A DNA stretch of 64,000 bases from Fibrobacterota bacterium (lineage in GTDB: Bacteria > Fibrobacterota > Chitinivibrionia > Chitinivibrionales > Chitinispirillaceae). Both the position numbers and the translations under genes were made by a program. Where the stretch lies: positions 372,001-436,000 of the forward strand of contig JAEZKC010000059.1 in NCBI GenBank assembly GCA_023436205.1, written 5' to 3'. The notes under the pieces are model-generated. The model saw only the letters and a list, made by a program, of their open reading frames with translations. It was not told where the DNA came from and ran no database searches. Every line of letters begins with the position of its first letter. Within the stretch, counting starts at the first letter, position 1. Positions 32,918 through 41,636 of this stretch are shown here, piece after piece.

Positions 32918-34316
32918 TGGAGACTTCCTGTGGAAGGGAGATTTCAAAACAGGCACCAGGTGAGTTCTGACGGTTACTGGCACAAATAGTCCCGTTGTGT
33001 TCCTCTACAATCCGCCTAGCCAGCGCCAGTCCCAAGCCTGTACCTCCGGGACGTTTGGAAAAGTAGGGTTCAAACACCTTTTCCAGATTGCTCTCTTCGA
33101 TACCGGATCCGGTATCAGTAACTCTTATTTTCAGAGAAGTTCCAGCACTGACAGAAAGAGTTATAGTTCCTCCAACCGGTGATACCTCAACCGCATTGAG
33201 AACCAGATTCAGCAAAACAAGCCGCATCTGCTCCTTATCTGCAACCATTTCCAGTTCCTCAGGAACCTCCTGAACGAATTGCAGTTCTTTGGGTATGAGC
33301 TGGTGTTTAACAAGCGTTTCAATCTGATCAGTGAGGCGGGCAGCCTGGAAGTGTTGCTTTTCAATTTTGATCGGTTTGCCAATTGCCAGAAATTCGTTCA
33401 CCATATTGTTCAGTTGAGCCACCTGAGCTTCAAGATTAGCAAAGTGACTGTTATACTGTTGTCGTTTTGTTTCTTCCAGAGGGGCATAGTTTTTAGCCAG
33501 ATATCCTGCTGTTAAATTAATAAGGTTAAGAGGATTGCGGATTTCGTGTGCAAGAAGGGCAGCCGTTTCTGCCAGAATGGCGCGTCTTTCGAGAAGATGA
33601 AGCCGCTCCTCCAGTTTTTTCTGCTCCAGAAGCTTATTGGTCATCATATTGAAAGATTCGGTAACCCGGGCAAACTCATCACTTCCTGATACGACTGGGA
33701 TTCCGGAATAATTGCCGGCAGCCACTTTTTGCGCTGCTTCACTGAGAGCTTTAAGAGGTCGATTCATCCGGTTTAAAACCGCATAGGAAAGAAATAAGAG
33801 AAGCAGGAAAGCCAGAATGGCCAAAACAAAAATTTTCTCATTGAAGTCGGTAATTAAATCGCTGTAATTATTCATCAGGATAGTAGCCTGAACCTGTCCG
33901 ATCACCTGCTGCTCACGCATGATCGGAACGGTGAGTTCATAGTGGCTAATGGAATCGGAAGATTCCATTTTCTCTTTAACCATGGCTTCTTTGAGCAGTT
34001 CCTGCTGCTTGCGGCCGATCTTCGAGGGATTGCTGCTGGCCACCACCTCAAGATTTCTTCCTACTACCGATATTTCACTTATGGCCCGGTGGCGGCTGGC
34101 TTCAAGGATAAACCGGTCAAGGGCTTCACGGTCGTATGGTTTACCAGAGGAAAGCTGAGCGGTAGAAAAGTGTACAACGCGCATGACCGTTTCTATGTCG
34201 CTTGTGACCTCATTGAGCAGATTGCGCTGAAGTTGAATCGTGAATGCCAGTATGGAGGTCATGGCAGCTGCAAATAACAGCCCGAAAATGAAGAGCACTT
34301 TTATGTGAAAACGCAC
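32910..34316 (-). CDS. Membrane sensor histidine kinase paired with the NtrC-type regulator
   Basis: 468 aa. Transmembrane helix 1 (~7-27), an extracytoplasmic sensor (~28-160), transmembrane helix 2 (~163-182), a HAMP domain (LKALSEAAQKVAAGNYSGIP), a dimerisation/phosphotransfer helix with the H-box AHEIRNPLNLI, and a complete ATPase domain (NLVLNAVEVSP; DTGSGIEESN; GGTGLGLALARRI). GTG start with AAAGGAG. The topology matches kinases that sense periplasmic signals and drive sigma-54 activators (AtoS/ZraS style). Signal unknown. Confidence 0.94.
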   Translation of the reverse strand: MRFHIKVLFIFGLLFAAAMTSILAFTIQLQRNLLNEVTSDIETVMRVVHFSTAQLSSGKPYDREALDRFILEASRHRAISEISVVGRNLEVVASSNPSKIGRKQQELLKEAMVKEKMESSDSISHYELTVPIMREQQVIGQVQATILMNNYSDLITDFNEKIFVLAILAFLLLLFLSYAVLNRMNRPLKALSEAAQKVAAGNYSGIPVVSGSDEFARVTESFNMMTNKLLEQKKLEERLHLLERRAILAETAALLAHEIRNPLNLINLTAGYLAKNYAPLEETKRQQYNSHFANLEAQVAQLNNMVNEFLAIGKPIKIEKQHFQAARLTDQIETLVKHQLIPKELQFVQEVPEELEMVADKEQMRLVLLNLVLNAVEVSPVGGTITLSVSAGTSLKIRVTDTGSGIEESNLEKVFEPYFSKRPGGTGLGLALARRIVEEHNGTICASNRQNSPGACFEISLPQEVSNG

Positions 34317-34494
34317 GGCACTCCTTTGTGTTACAGGAAAATACGTTCGGCACGTTTACGGCAAGCTACAATTTAACCTGTTCTCTTACCGGAGAGAGAG
34401 GTATATTTTAAACCTGAGCGTAAGTACGTTTTGAGCAATCAGGTTAGTAATGGCGAAAAGTAACATTGTCGGAAAATATAGCTCGGAGGCAAAT

Positions 34495-35478
34495 GTGAAA
34501 GTGGCATTTGTCCCCTTATTCAGAAATTTCTGCTTTTTTCTGTTTATTCTTTTTGCTCATAAAGTGCCCGCCAGAAGTTACTCTCTTCAGATTACTCCCA
34601 GAGAAACCGACAAATCCATTGCCAACCGTTATGGTGATCACTTTGTGGCAATGAACCCCTGGGTTATTCATCGTGGTGTGCTGTTCCTGTTTCTTCCCGG
34701 GACTGGATCGAAAGCAACAAATTACAAGTTGATTTGTGAAACTGCGGCTGACCAGGGTTTCCATGCTCTCAGTTTGCAATATCCCAATGAAAAATCCGTG
34801 AATTTTTCCTGCGCGCAAAGCAAAGATCTTGGCTGTAATGAAAAGATGAGACGGGAAATACTTTTTGGATCCGATTTCTCACCCCTGGTGAATGTAAATC
34901 GTGACAATTGTATCGAAAACAGACTCGTGAAACTCCTAACTTATCTTTCCCAGCAATTTCCACTCGATGGCTGGGAACAGTTCCTCACATCCGGAGGGGC
35001 ACCGCGCTGGTCAAAGATACTTGTTGCCGGGCATTCCCAAGGTGGAGGGCACGCGGCCCTTATTGGAAAATATTACAGCACAGCAGGTGTAATCATGTTC
35101 TCAACCATGGATTATAACTATAAATTAAAGAAACCTGCTGCATGGATACATCTGAACAGTCAGACAAAGATTGATAAGTTTTTCGCTGTCAGTCACACTG
35201 GCGACCAAACAATGCCTTATTTTATAATGCGGAAATATTGGAACAGCTTCGGTTTCAAACGGTTGGGACCGGTCGCAAATATTGATAGACTGGGATCCCC
35301 ATACAACAACGCACATGCTCTTTCCACTTCCATTGCCCCCTCAAGGCTAGATAAGGAGAAAAGTAACTATCATAACGTAATCTGCATGGATGCCGATACT
35401 CCGCTTTCAGTAGATGGGAGGGCTCTGTTGACTGATTTGTGGGTGTATCTGCTGAATGCGCCACTGGGAAAAAAATAA
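34495..35478 (+). CDS. Exported alpha/beta hydrolase
   Basis: 327 aa. I choose GTG 34495, five bases after CGGAGG, because the protein then begins MKVAFVPLFRNFCFFLFILF, a good signal peptide; an ATG at 34450 lacks a good site. The nucleophile motif GHSQGGGHAAL (~190) and a likely oxyanion segment FLPGTGSKATNY show the alpha/beta-hydrolase fold; acid and histidine candidates are DADTPL and NAHAL regions. Substrate unknown. It converges with the GH9 cellulase gene only 5 bp away, and an esterase acting on plant polysaccharide is a reasonable guess, no more. Confidence 0.7.
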   Translation: MKVAFVPLFRNFCFFLFILFAHKVPARSYSLQITPRETDKSIANRYGDHFVAMNPWVIHRGVLFLFLPGTGSKATNYKLICETAADQGFHALSLQYPNEKSVNFSCAQSKDLGCNEKMRREILFGSDFSPLVNVNRDNCIENRLVKLLTYLSQQFPLDGWEQFLTSGGAPRWSKILVAGHSQGGGHAALIGKYYSTAGVIMFSTMDYNYKLKKPAAWIHLNSQTKIDKFFAVSHTGDQTMPYFIMRKYWNSFGFKRLGPVANIDRLGSPYNNAHALSTSIAPSRLDKEKSNYHNVICMDADTPLSVDGRALLTDLWVYLLNAPLGKK

Positions 35479-35483
35479 CTCTT

Positions 35484-37946
35484 TCATAGACCACTTCGCC
35501 TTTCGAGTAATTCACCTTTTGAGTTCACAAGAAATTGAAAACCTTTGATTGCGGGAACAGTGGCCCCTTCTCCCGGCATTAGCCTTCCCTGCCAGACAGT
35601 TCTCCCCAATGCGTTCACAAGACGAAGATTTGCAACACCCGGTCCGTTCCAAAGAAGATTCCTGCCGTTCCATTTCCAGTTTTTTCGTATAATTGTACGT
35701 TTAATTTTAAAATTGATGCTGCTTTTTTCTAAACTGAAAAAGGTAATCGAATCTATTCTGGCGGAAGCCGATTTCAGGGTATTATAATAGTTAATATTTA
35801 CTTTTGAAATCGAACTGGCATCAAAGTCAAAGTGAGCACCGAATCCCTGCTGAGACATTTCAGAAAAGAGAATGGAATAAGTATTTTCCGGTTTACCAAT
35901 TATATTTTTCCCGTGATAATCATAATCGGCAATATCATTCATGCATAAATCAACCCTAAAAGCCATTCCCTGTTCAAACTGGCCGTGAAGTATCATTCCA
36001 TCAAATGAAGTCAAATTCCGATTTTGAGAGGGCATCATGAATCCGAAACCGGCGTAAGGGTATTCATATCCCTCTTCAGGTTCCAGAAGTGCGGTGGTGG
36101 TTGAAACATCTTTCCAGGAAGCTTTACTGTTGCCACCCTCTTCATCATCTGCATACAGGTACCAGGATACAGTGCTCAAACTCAAAGTCCAGCTTGAGTC
36201 AAACACATCTTCAGGAGACGTTTTTAAAGGCAAACTTGAATCTGCTGGAGCCTGTGATGAAAAAGAGCCCGCCAGACTCAAAAGCCAAATCGCGTACGCC
36301 TGGCTCATAGTAACTGTCTCTGACGTCATAAAGTCTTTTTTCCAGTCGTAAAAAACTGCTTTCTCAGTCTGGAAAGCATCAAACACATTAGCTGGCGGTG
36401 TTCCGAAATACTGGAGCATTTCATCGTGGGAGTCTTTATCTCCGGGGCCAAGTGCGACAGCTCCATAAGGGAATGCTCCAGAAAGAGAGTAAATCTGGCT
36501 ATAGATATTCTGTACAGAATTTGGAACACGCGTATTTGCAAGAAAGCAGACTCCCCAGTTGTTTCTTCCGAAAAGGTAATCCACCATGAGTAAATGCAGC
36601 TTGAGAGCCTTTTCGTCTGGAACGATTCTGTTCCAGCTACCTGCTGCTGCTCCTGCTCCATTCCAGCAAAGAAGTGATCCCCAAGTGTATTCAAGCGGTA
36701 TACCCCAGACTGGATCCATATTTGAAGTAAAGAAGTCGATCTCTGCCTGTGCTGCGACTTTGGAGGCTGTATGCACCGATTGAAGACCACAATTCACACT
36801 GAAGTTATATGTGCCCCAGCTGATCCAGTTCCCCTGCGGCGGAACCAGCTCCTTTGCCTTTGCAAGATAATCAGCATGTCCTGTGGCTCTGTAGAGTTCA
36901 AGTGCGCCGAGCGCCATGTTGTCTTCCAAAGTATTATCCCGGTAGAAATCATTGGTGGCATCTTTTTCAAATACAGCTTCGTTTAGTGCATCAGGTTTTA
37001 ATGCGCGCTGAAACATCTGCTGTGCTTTCTGCAAATAAGTTTCTGCAATCTGGTCTTCACCGGCATTCTTGAGAACCCGTGCCCCTTTGGCTAGAGCTGC
37101 TGCAGAAAGTCCCATATGAGCAGGGCTGATTGCACACAGCGCCGGACGCTTTCCATCAAGGGCATCATGTTCCGGTAACCGTGATCCCTGGTTGTGGTCC
37201 AGTCCGTTACCCACCTGAATTACAAATGTATTACTGTCGGGAAATGTTTTCAGAAGATAGTCAAGTCCGAACCTGGCTTCATCAAGCACATCAGGAAGAT
37301 TGCTTGTTGTAATTACTTTGGTGAAAGTGAGCGGGTTTGATTCATAAGCTTCGAGCAGATAGTATACAGTGGTGGCAATGGTGAGGGTGAACTTGATGTA
37401 ATCACCAGCATCGTACCATCCACCGGTCATGTTCACTGTTGATCTTGGTTCTGCCTGCTTCCATCTTCCAAGCGTAGGATTTCCATCGGGAGCATATACA
37501 ACCGCCACACTGTCTCCGGCATGAGAAAGTGCATGATTGTATGCATCGGAGGATCCGCTGCGGGCTGTACGAAGGTGTCGTAGCGCATCCGTAATGAAGA
37601 CAGCGTACGGGTGATCAGAGATTCTGAGTGTTGCGCTTGCCGAATCCAGTGTAAATGTACACTGACCTGAATCACTGATACTGGAAAAATCCACCACATG
37701 GTTAAACGGGTGACTGGTGTGGTCCCCGATACCGGTGATGGTGGGTCCAACAGCTCCGTTAAGGATGGTAGTCCCGTTTTTGGTAATCGACCAGGACTTG
37801 CCGTTCAGGTCTTCACTCGACATCAAAATGAGACTTTTTGGGCGATCAGGAGTGTAACCTGCCTGATTATATCTGATATATGTTCCTGATTGAACTTGCA
37901 ATACTATAAGCAGCACCGTGAGGGCAAAAACAGGAAACGACTTCAT
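35484..37946 (-). CDS. Secreted GH9 endoglucanase with CBM-like and sorting-like C-terminal modules
   Basis: 820 aa. Signal peptide (1-20), N-terminal Ig-like CelD_N domain (~22-110), GH9 catalytic domain (~115-570) with the DAGD motif (GGWYDAGD, D179/D182) and the proton donor region DFMTSETVTMSQ near the end. A beta-sandwich module (~590-740; PYAGFGFMM, LTSFDGM) resembles CBM11. The last ~60 residues (NLRLVNALGRTVWQG...GFQFLVNSKG) look like a type IX secretion sorting domain in degenerate form. GH9 enzymes cut beta-1,4-glucans with inversion. AAAGGAG before ATG. Divergent from the membrane AraC regulator 151 bp away. Confidence 0.92.
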   Translation of the reverse strand: MKSFPVFALTVLLIVLQVQSGTYIRYNQAGYTPDRPKSLILMSSEDLNGKSWSITKNGTTILNGAVGPTITGIGDHTSHPFNHVVDFSSISDSGQCTFTLDSASATLRISDHPYAVFITDALRHLRTARSGSSDAYNHALSHAGDSVAVVYAPDGNPTLGRWKQAEPRSTVNMTGGWYDAGDYIKFTLTIATTVYYLLEAYESNPLTFTKVITTSNLPDVLDEARFGLDYLLKTFPDSNTFVIQVGNGLDHNQGSRLPEHDALDGKRPALCAISPAHMGLSAAALAKGARVLKNAGEDQIAETYLQKAQQMFQRALKPDALNEAVFEKDATNDFYRDNTLEDNMALGALELYRATGHADYLAKAKELVPPQGNWISWGTYNFSVNCGLQSVHTASKVAAQAEIDFFTSNMDPVWGIPLEYTWGSLLCWNGAGAAAGSWNRIVPDEKALKLHLLMVDYLFGRNNWGVCFLANTRVPNSVQNIYSQIYSLSGAFPYGAVALGPGDKDSHDEMLQYFGTPPANVFDAFQTEKAVFYDWKKDFMTSETVTMSQAYAIWLLSLAGSFSSQAPADSSLPLKTSPEDVFDSSWTLSLSTVSWYLYADDEEGGNSKASWKDVSTTTALLEPEEGYEYPYAGFGFMMPSQNRNLTSFDGMILHGQFEQGMAFRVDLCMNDIADYDYHGKNIIGKPENTYSILFSEMSQQGFGAHFDFDASSISKVNINYYNTLKSASARIDSITFFSLEKSSINFKIKRTIIRKNWKWNGRNLLWNGPGVANLRLVNALGRTVWQGRLMPGEGATVPAIKGFQFLVNSKGELLERRSGL

Positions 37947-38097
37947 AAGGGCTCCTTTTTATACTGGTTTTCCTTCAAATATAAGGATTAAAGCCACAAA
38001 GTATATTACCATAAAACGTCATCTTTTTATCTGAAATCGCTATTGAGCTGATTTGAGAGTTTTAGACTAGTTTTTTCGGGAAATCGATAAGCGAACA
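37947..38097. promoter_or_regulatory. Divergent promoter region between GH9 and AraC genes
   Basis: 151 bp, AT-rich. Contains TAATAT (minus strand, about 38009-38004) as the best -10-like element for the cellulase and a short inverted repeat TCCTT-N7-AAGGA (37971-37987). No strong -35 and no sigma-54 pattern were found, consistent with activator-dependent promoters. The AraC gene lacks a clear ribosome site. Confidence 0.4.
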
Positions 38098-39192
38098 ATG
38101 ACAGTAAAAGTTCAAAATTTCTTTTCAATGATCATGCTGTGTCTGTTCTGTTCCGATCTGTTTGCCACATCTGTTCCTCTGATTGATAGCGATTCGCTTT
38201 GGAGCACATTCAACGATAATGTGGATAACGGTAACTCTTCAAGCCTTTCATTGAATATCAATAATAATGTAGAATGGGTGTACTGCCTCCAAAATGGTGC
38301 CCTCTGGCCCTATGTGGGAGTCGCTCTGGACTTGCGGCCAATTGTCAAAGACCTGTCAAAACTATCTGAAAAAGACTCTATTGTAATGTACATGCGCTCA
38401 AGTGGCGCTGAAAGAGTAACTCTTCAGCTTGCAGTCCATGATCCTGAGATTACCACACCTGACGACCCCGTGAGTTACCGTATTCTGGAAGCGCCAGTTA
38501 CACTTACCACTGAAATGCGAAGGGTCTCACTGTCGCTGAAACAGTTTAGAGTCGCCGAATGGTGGAAGCAGCAGTATAGGGTACCTCCCGAAGACAATCG
38601 TCTCTATCTTGATTTTGTCTGCATGGTGGAGTGGGTAATGACTGATACCGGCAGACTTTCTTTGGTGGATACGTTGTTTATCTCCTCACTGGAATTTTCA
38701 TCAGCAGACAATCTGTTTTGGGTTCTGATTGTAACTGGATTGCTTACAGTTGCAGGAACTTTGCTTCTGGTACTGCAAAAAAGAGGGGGAAAAAGATCTG
38801 AAGCCAATTCCACCAAAAAAGGCATGCAACCGATTCCGCTTGAGACCGGTCCAAGTGACTGGCAGCGCATTGTTTTATACATGGAGCAGCACTATACGCT
38901 ATCCGATTTATGTCTGGCCAGTTTGGCAAAGGAACTGGGATTTTCCGAATCGCGTCTATCAAGGCTGATTCGAGAGAATTATCCTTCTGGTTTTCGATCT
39001 CTTATCCATGATCTGCGTATCAGGGAAGCAAAACGTCTTCTGGCGGAAACTGATCTGAACATTACTGAAATCGCCTTCAAGCTGGGGTATGCTACGGCCA
39101 GCCATTTTAATCGTGAGTTCAAGGCAAGAGCGGGGGTGAATCCTACAACGTTTAGAAGTCAAGGGGAGTTAATAAATGCTCAGTCTTCATAG
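38098..39192 (+). CDS. Membrane-spanning AraC-type regulator with periplasmic CBM-like sensor
   Basis: 364 aa. Residues 1-24 resemble a signal peptide or first membrane helix; ~25-203 form a beta-rich extracytoplasmic domain with a pattern (WPYVGVALDL, DSIVMYMRSSG, VDTLFISSLEF) like CBM11/galactose-binding sandwiches; 206-227 is a transmembrane helix followed by basic residues; 254-355 is a two-HTH AraC domain (SLAKELGFSESRLSRLIRE; EIAFKLGYATASHFNREFK). This places ligand sensing outside and DNA binding inside in one polypeptide. Divergent orientation to the GH9 gene suggests it senses glucan fragments and controls the cellulase. Its 3' end overlaps coaX by 13 bp tail-to-tail. Confidence 0.75.
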   Translation: MTVKVQNFFSMIMLCLFCSDLFATSVPLIDSDSLWSTFNDNVDNGNSSSLSLNINNNVEWVYCLQNGALWPYVGVALDLRPIVKDLSKLSEKDSIVMYMRSSGAERVTLQLAVHDPEITTPDDPVSYRILEAPVTLTTEMRRVSLSLKQFRVAEWWKQQYRVPPEDNRLYLDFVCMVEWVMTDTGRLSLVDTLFISSLEFSSADNLFWVLIVTGLLTVAGTLLLVLQKRGGKRSEANSTKKGMQPIPLETGPSDWQRIVLYMEQHYTLSDLCLASLAKELGFSESRLSRLIRENYPSGFRSLIHDLRIREAKRLLAETDLNITEIAFKLGYATASHFNREFKARAGVNPTTFRSQGELINAQSS

Positions 39193-39941
39193 AGTCCCAC
39201 CCCAATAAGGGTAAGCTCCGGGATGTAGGTGAAATCAAAATCGACGATTGCAGATGTAAGTTCCCAGGCACCGCCGGTTGCCGCCACAATCAGATCATCC
39301 CCATACTTCTCCCTGTATTCGGCTACGATTCTCATCATTGCACCAGCAGTGGAATACAGAACTCCGGCTCGGATGCATTCTGAAGTGGATTTCCCTGGCA
39401 GGACTGCGGCAGGAGAGGGCTGTAAATTAACAGAAGGCAAGGCGTCTGTTGATGAATGCAGTGTCCTGAAATGCATCTCTACACCTGCAAAAATAGCTCC
39501 ACCTTCAAAATTGACGCCTTTTTCCAGAAAATCAACTGTTACTGCAGATCCGGAACCGATTTTTACACAGCTTCTGTCCGCAAAAAGCATGCTGCAGGCA
39601 AGTGCATCGGCGATTCTGTCAGTTCCGAGTTTTTCAGGGTTTTGATAGTTGAAGACAACCGGGAGACCGGAATGCACTTTGAGTACTGATACACTTTCCA
39701 ACTGAGTTTTACTGAAATCCTCTGCTTCCTTCAGGAGTTTTGTAACGCAGGAGGAAATATTTGCCTTACATAAATTGTATTCGGATTTTAGATTGTTTAG
39801 TGTTGCACTGAATCGTGAATCGAACTCGCTGTTGTGAAAAGCTACCGTCTTTAAGCATTGACAAGCATCTCTATCGATAACCCCCAAATGGGTTCTGGTA
39901 TTCCCGATATCAATGGAAAGAATATAATTATCGTTTTTCAT
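39180..39941 (-). CDS. coaX: Type III pantothenate kinase
   Basis: 253 aa, normal length. It phosphorylates pantothenate, the first step to coenzyme A. N-terminal phosphate loop SIDIGNTRTHLGV and PEKLGTDRIADALA match the family. The next motif, usually V-D-x-G-T-A-x-T, reads KIGSGSAVTVDF, so its aspartate is replaced; catalytic competence is therefore not certain. Last gene of the minus-strand run nadC-birA-coaX; start ATG 39941 overlaps birA by 14 bp. birA-coaX pairing is common in bacteria, supporting the name. Confidence 0.85.
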   Translation of the reverse strand: MKNDNYILSIDIGNTRTHLGVIDRDACQCLKTVAFHNSEFDSRFSATLNNLKSEYNLCKANISSCVTKLLKEAEDFSKTQLESVSVLKVHSGLPVVFNYQNPEKLGTDRIADALACSMLFADRSCVKIGSGSAVTVDFLEKGVNFEGGAIFAGVEMHFRTLHSSTDALPSVNLQPSPAAVLPGKSTSECIRAGVLYSTAGAMMRIVAEYREKYGDDLIVAATGGAWELTSAIVDFDFTYIPELTLIGVGLYED

Positions 39942-40683
39942 CAGGACCTCGTTTGAACCGCAGTGTTCCCGAACATAAATATTTCAAACCATCAATTGTA
40001 TCCAGAACAATTCGACCATCCGATTCAACCCCTCTAAAAACACCTTCTGTACCATCAACCATGGCCAGATATCCTAAATTGTAAAGATATGCCAGATATT
40101 TTTTGTGCACATGGGCCTGGTCAAGAGAGATATATTGGTTATACTTTTTTAGGATCTGAACAAGTAATGAAGAGAGCGAACTGTGTATTCCCGTTTCAAT
40201 AAAAACGGATGTGGCTGTTTCCTGAAGGTTGTACGGGAATTCATCATGGGCAATGTTGATGTTCACCCCAAAACCGATTATCAGACATGTTTGCTTTGAA
40301 GGAATGGTTTCAAGAAGAATACCGGCGATTTTCCTGTCTTTCCAGTATATGTCGTTTGGCCACTTGATGGTAACATTGTCTGCCGGGAAATTTTCCTTGA
40401 GCGTTTCGCAGATGGAAAGTGCAATGGCCCTGTTGTGTTCAAAATGATTAAGCAGATCCTTCACAGGTGCCATAATGCTGACCCAAAGTCCTCCGCTGTG
40501 ATCTGAAAAAAAAACGTTATCTCTCCGACCTCTGCCGCTAGTCTGCCTGTCCGCCTGAATTATGAACAGACCCCGTGAAGGTTCACCTTTGATGCCTTTT
40601 GCATATCTGTTGGTGGAATCCACCTCTGCTAAAGGATAGAATCTCTCCACGAACGTAAGGTCATTAAGAGCCTGAGGAAGCAC
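39928..40683 (-). CDS. birA: Biotin--protein ligase without DNA-binding domain
   Basis: 251 aa. Attaches biotin to carboxylase carrier domains. Motifs: LAEVDSTNRYAKG at the start, QTSGRGRRDNVFFS (biotinyl-AMP loop), IKWPNDIYWKDRKIAGIL and GFGVNIN. There is no N-terminal winged helix, so it is a class I ligase, not a repressor. GTG start with AGGAGAG inside the nadC end; the two reading frames overlap by 20 bp. Confidence 0.92.
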   Translation of the reverse strand: MLPQALNDLTFVERFYPLAEVDSTNRYAKGIKGEPSRGLFIIQADRQTSGRGRRDNVFFSDHSGGLWVSIMAPVKDLLNHFEHNRAIALSICETLKENFPADNVTIKWPNDIYWKDRKIAGILLETIPSKQTCLIIGFGVNINIAHDEFPYNLQETATSVFIETGIHSSLSSLLVQILKKYNQYISLDQAHVHKKYLAYLYNLGYLAMVDGTEGVFRGVESDGRIVLDTIDGLKYLCSGTLRFKRGPDEKR

Positions 40684-41551
40684 TGCTCTCTCCTGTCGAG
40701 GTCATAATCAAGTGAATGTCAAGAGCTGGGGAGCTATGGGTTATTGCTCCCGAAGAAATGTAATCTACCCCGGTTTTTGCTAACGCCGCGACAGTGTTCA
40801 AAGTAACATTGCCACTAGCTTCCAGTTCGACATTTGACTTTAGGTCATTTCTTCTTTCAACACAGACGGCAATATCAGCAGGTGTCATATTGTCAAGCAT
40901 AATTCTGTCAGCTTTGAAATCCAGAGCTTCCAGAAACTCCTCCACCGATTGTACCTCCACCTCGATTTTCGGTTCGCTTCTGTCGCCTCTCCATTCAAGA
41001 GCGCGTCTGAGAGCTTCTTTGACACCTCCTGCCCGTTTCACATGCGTGTCTTTTATGAGAATCATATCGAAAAGGCCAAAACGGTGATTCGTTCCGCCGC
41101 CATGAACCACTGCTTTCTTTTCCAGAATCCGCAGCCCCGGTGTGGTTTTTCTGGTATCGAGAATGCGGGTTTTGCTACCTTCAATTTTGCTGACCATGTT
41201 TGATGTGGCGGTGGCAATACCGCTGAGTCTTTGGAGAAGATTAAGAATCGTCCGTTCACCGGTGAGAATGGAGCGCACGCATCCGGAAATCGAGCAGATC
41301 TGCTTTGCCGGTTCAAGCAAATCACCATCTTTACACTGAATATTTACCTTCAACGTGCTGTCAACCAGTTCGAAAAGAGGCTCGATGAGGTAGGCCCCGG
41401 ACAGTACCCCGGTCCCTTTGGAACGGATCACTGCATTTCCTCTGTCGTCAGCACTGAATATAGCTTGGGAGGTGATATCTCCTGCTTCGTTGAGGTCCTC
41501 TCGAAGCGCATTTTTCAGAATACTCTGAATTTCCATCTTTTCATCTATCAT
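40664..41551 (-). CDS. nadC: Quinolinate phosphoribosyltransferase (nicotinate-nucleotide pyrophosphorylase)
   Basis: 295 aa with start at ATG 41551 (TTG 41581 upstream also possible; no clear ribosome site for either). Converts quinolinate and PRPP to nicotinate mononucleotide in NAD synthesis. Motifs: ALREDLNEAGDITSQAI, RTILNLLQRLSGIATAT, DTRKTTPGLRILEKKAVVHG and HRFGLFDMILIKDTH, with VELEASGNV near the C-terminus. No nadA or nadB in the window. Upstream lies a PRPP-synthetase-like gene, whose product would be its co-substrate. Confidence 0.95.
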   Translation of the reverse strand: MIDEKMEIQSILKNALREDLNEAGDITSQAIFSADDRGNAVIRSKGTGVLSGAYLIEPLFELVDSTLKVNIQCKDGDLLEPAKQICSISGCVRSILTGERTILNLLQRLSGIATATSNMVSKIEGSKTRILDTRKTTPGLRILEKKAVVHGGGTNHRFGLFDMILIKDTHVKRAGGVKEALRRALEWRGDRSEPKIEVEVQSVEEFLEALDFKADRIMLDNMTPADIAVCVERRNDLKSNVELEASGNVTLNTVAALAKTGVDYISSGAITHSSPALDIHLIMTSTGESSASSGS

Positions 41552-41636
41552 GCAATACCCATTAGTTTTGAAGTTAATCAAGTTTGAAAAATACTATGCG
41601 CGGAGGCTAAGGATGACCAGTATGCAGAATTTGTGT

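Noticed and set aside
34347..34364. GG-N10-GC match resembling a sigma-54 promoter before the alpha/beta hydrolase
   Set aside because: The -24 half (CGGCACG) is good but the -12 half (CGGCAA) lacks TTGC; GG-N10-GC alone occurs often by chance.
34366..34383. Second GG-N10-GC match on the minus strand before the sensor kinase
   Set aside because: Neither half fits the consensus beyond the dinucleotides.
36326..36790. Alternative-frame open reading stretch within the GH9 gene
   Set aside because: The GH9 frame carries signal peptide, catalytic motifs and full length; the other frame has no recognisable domain.
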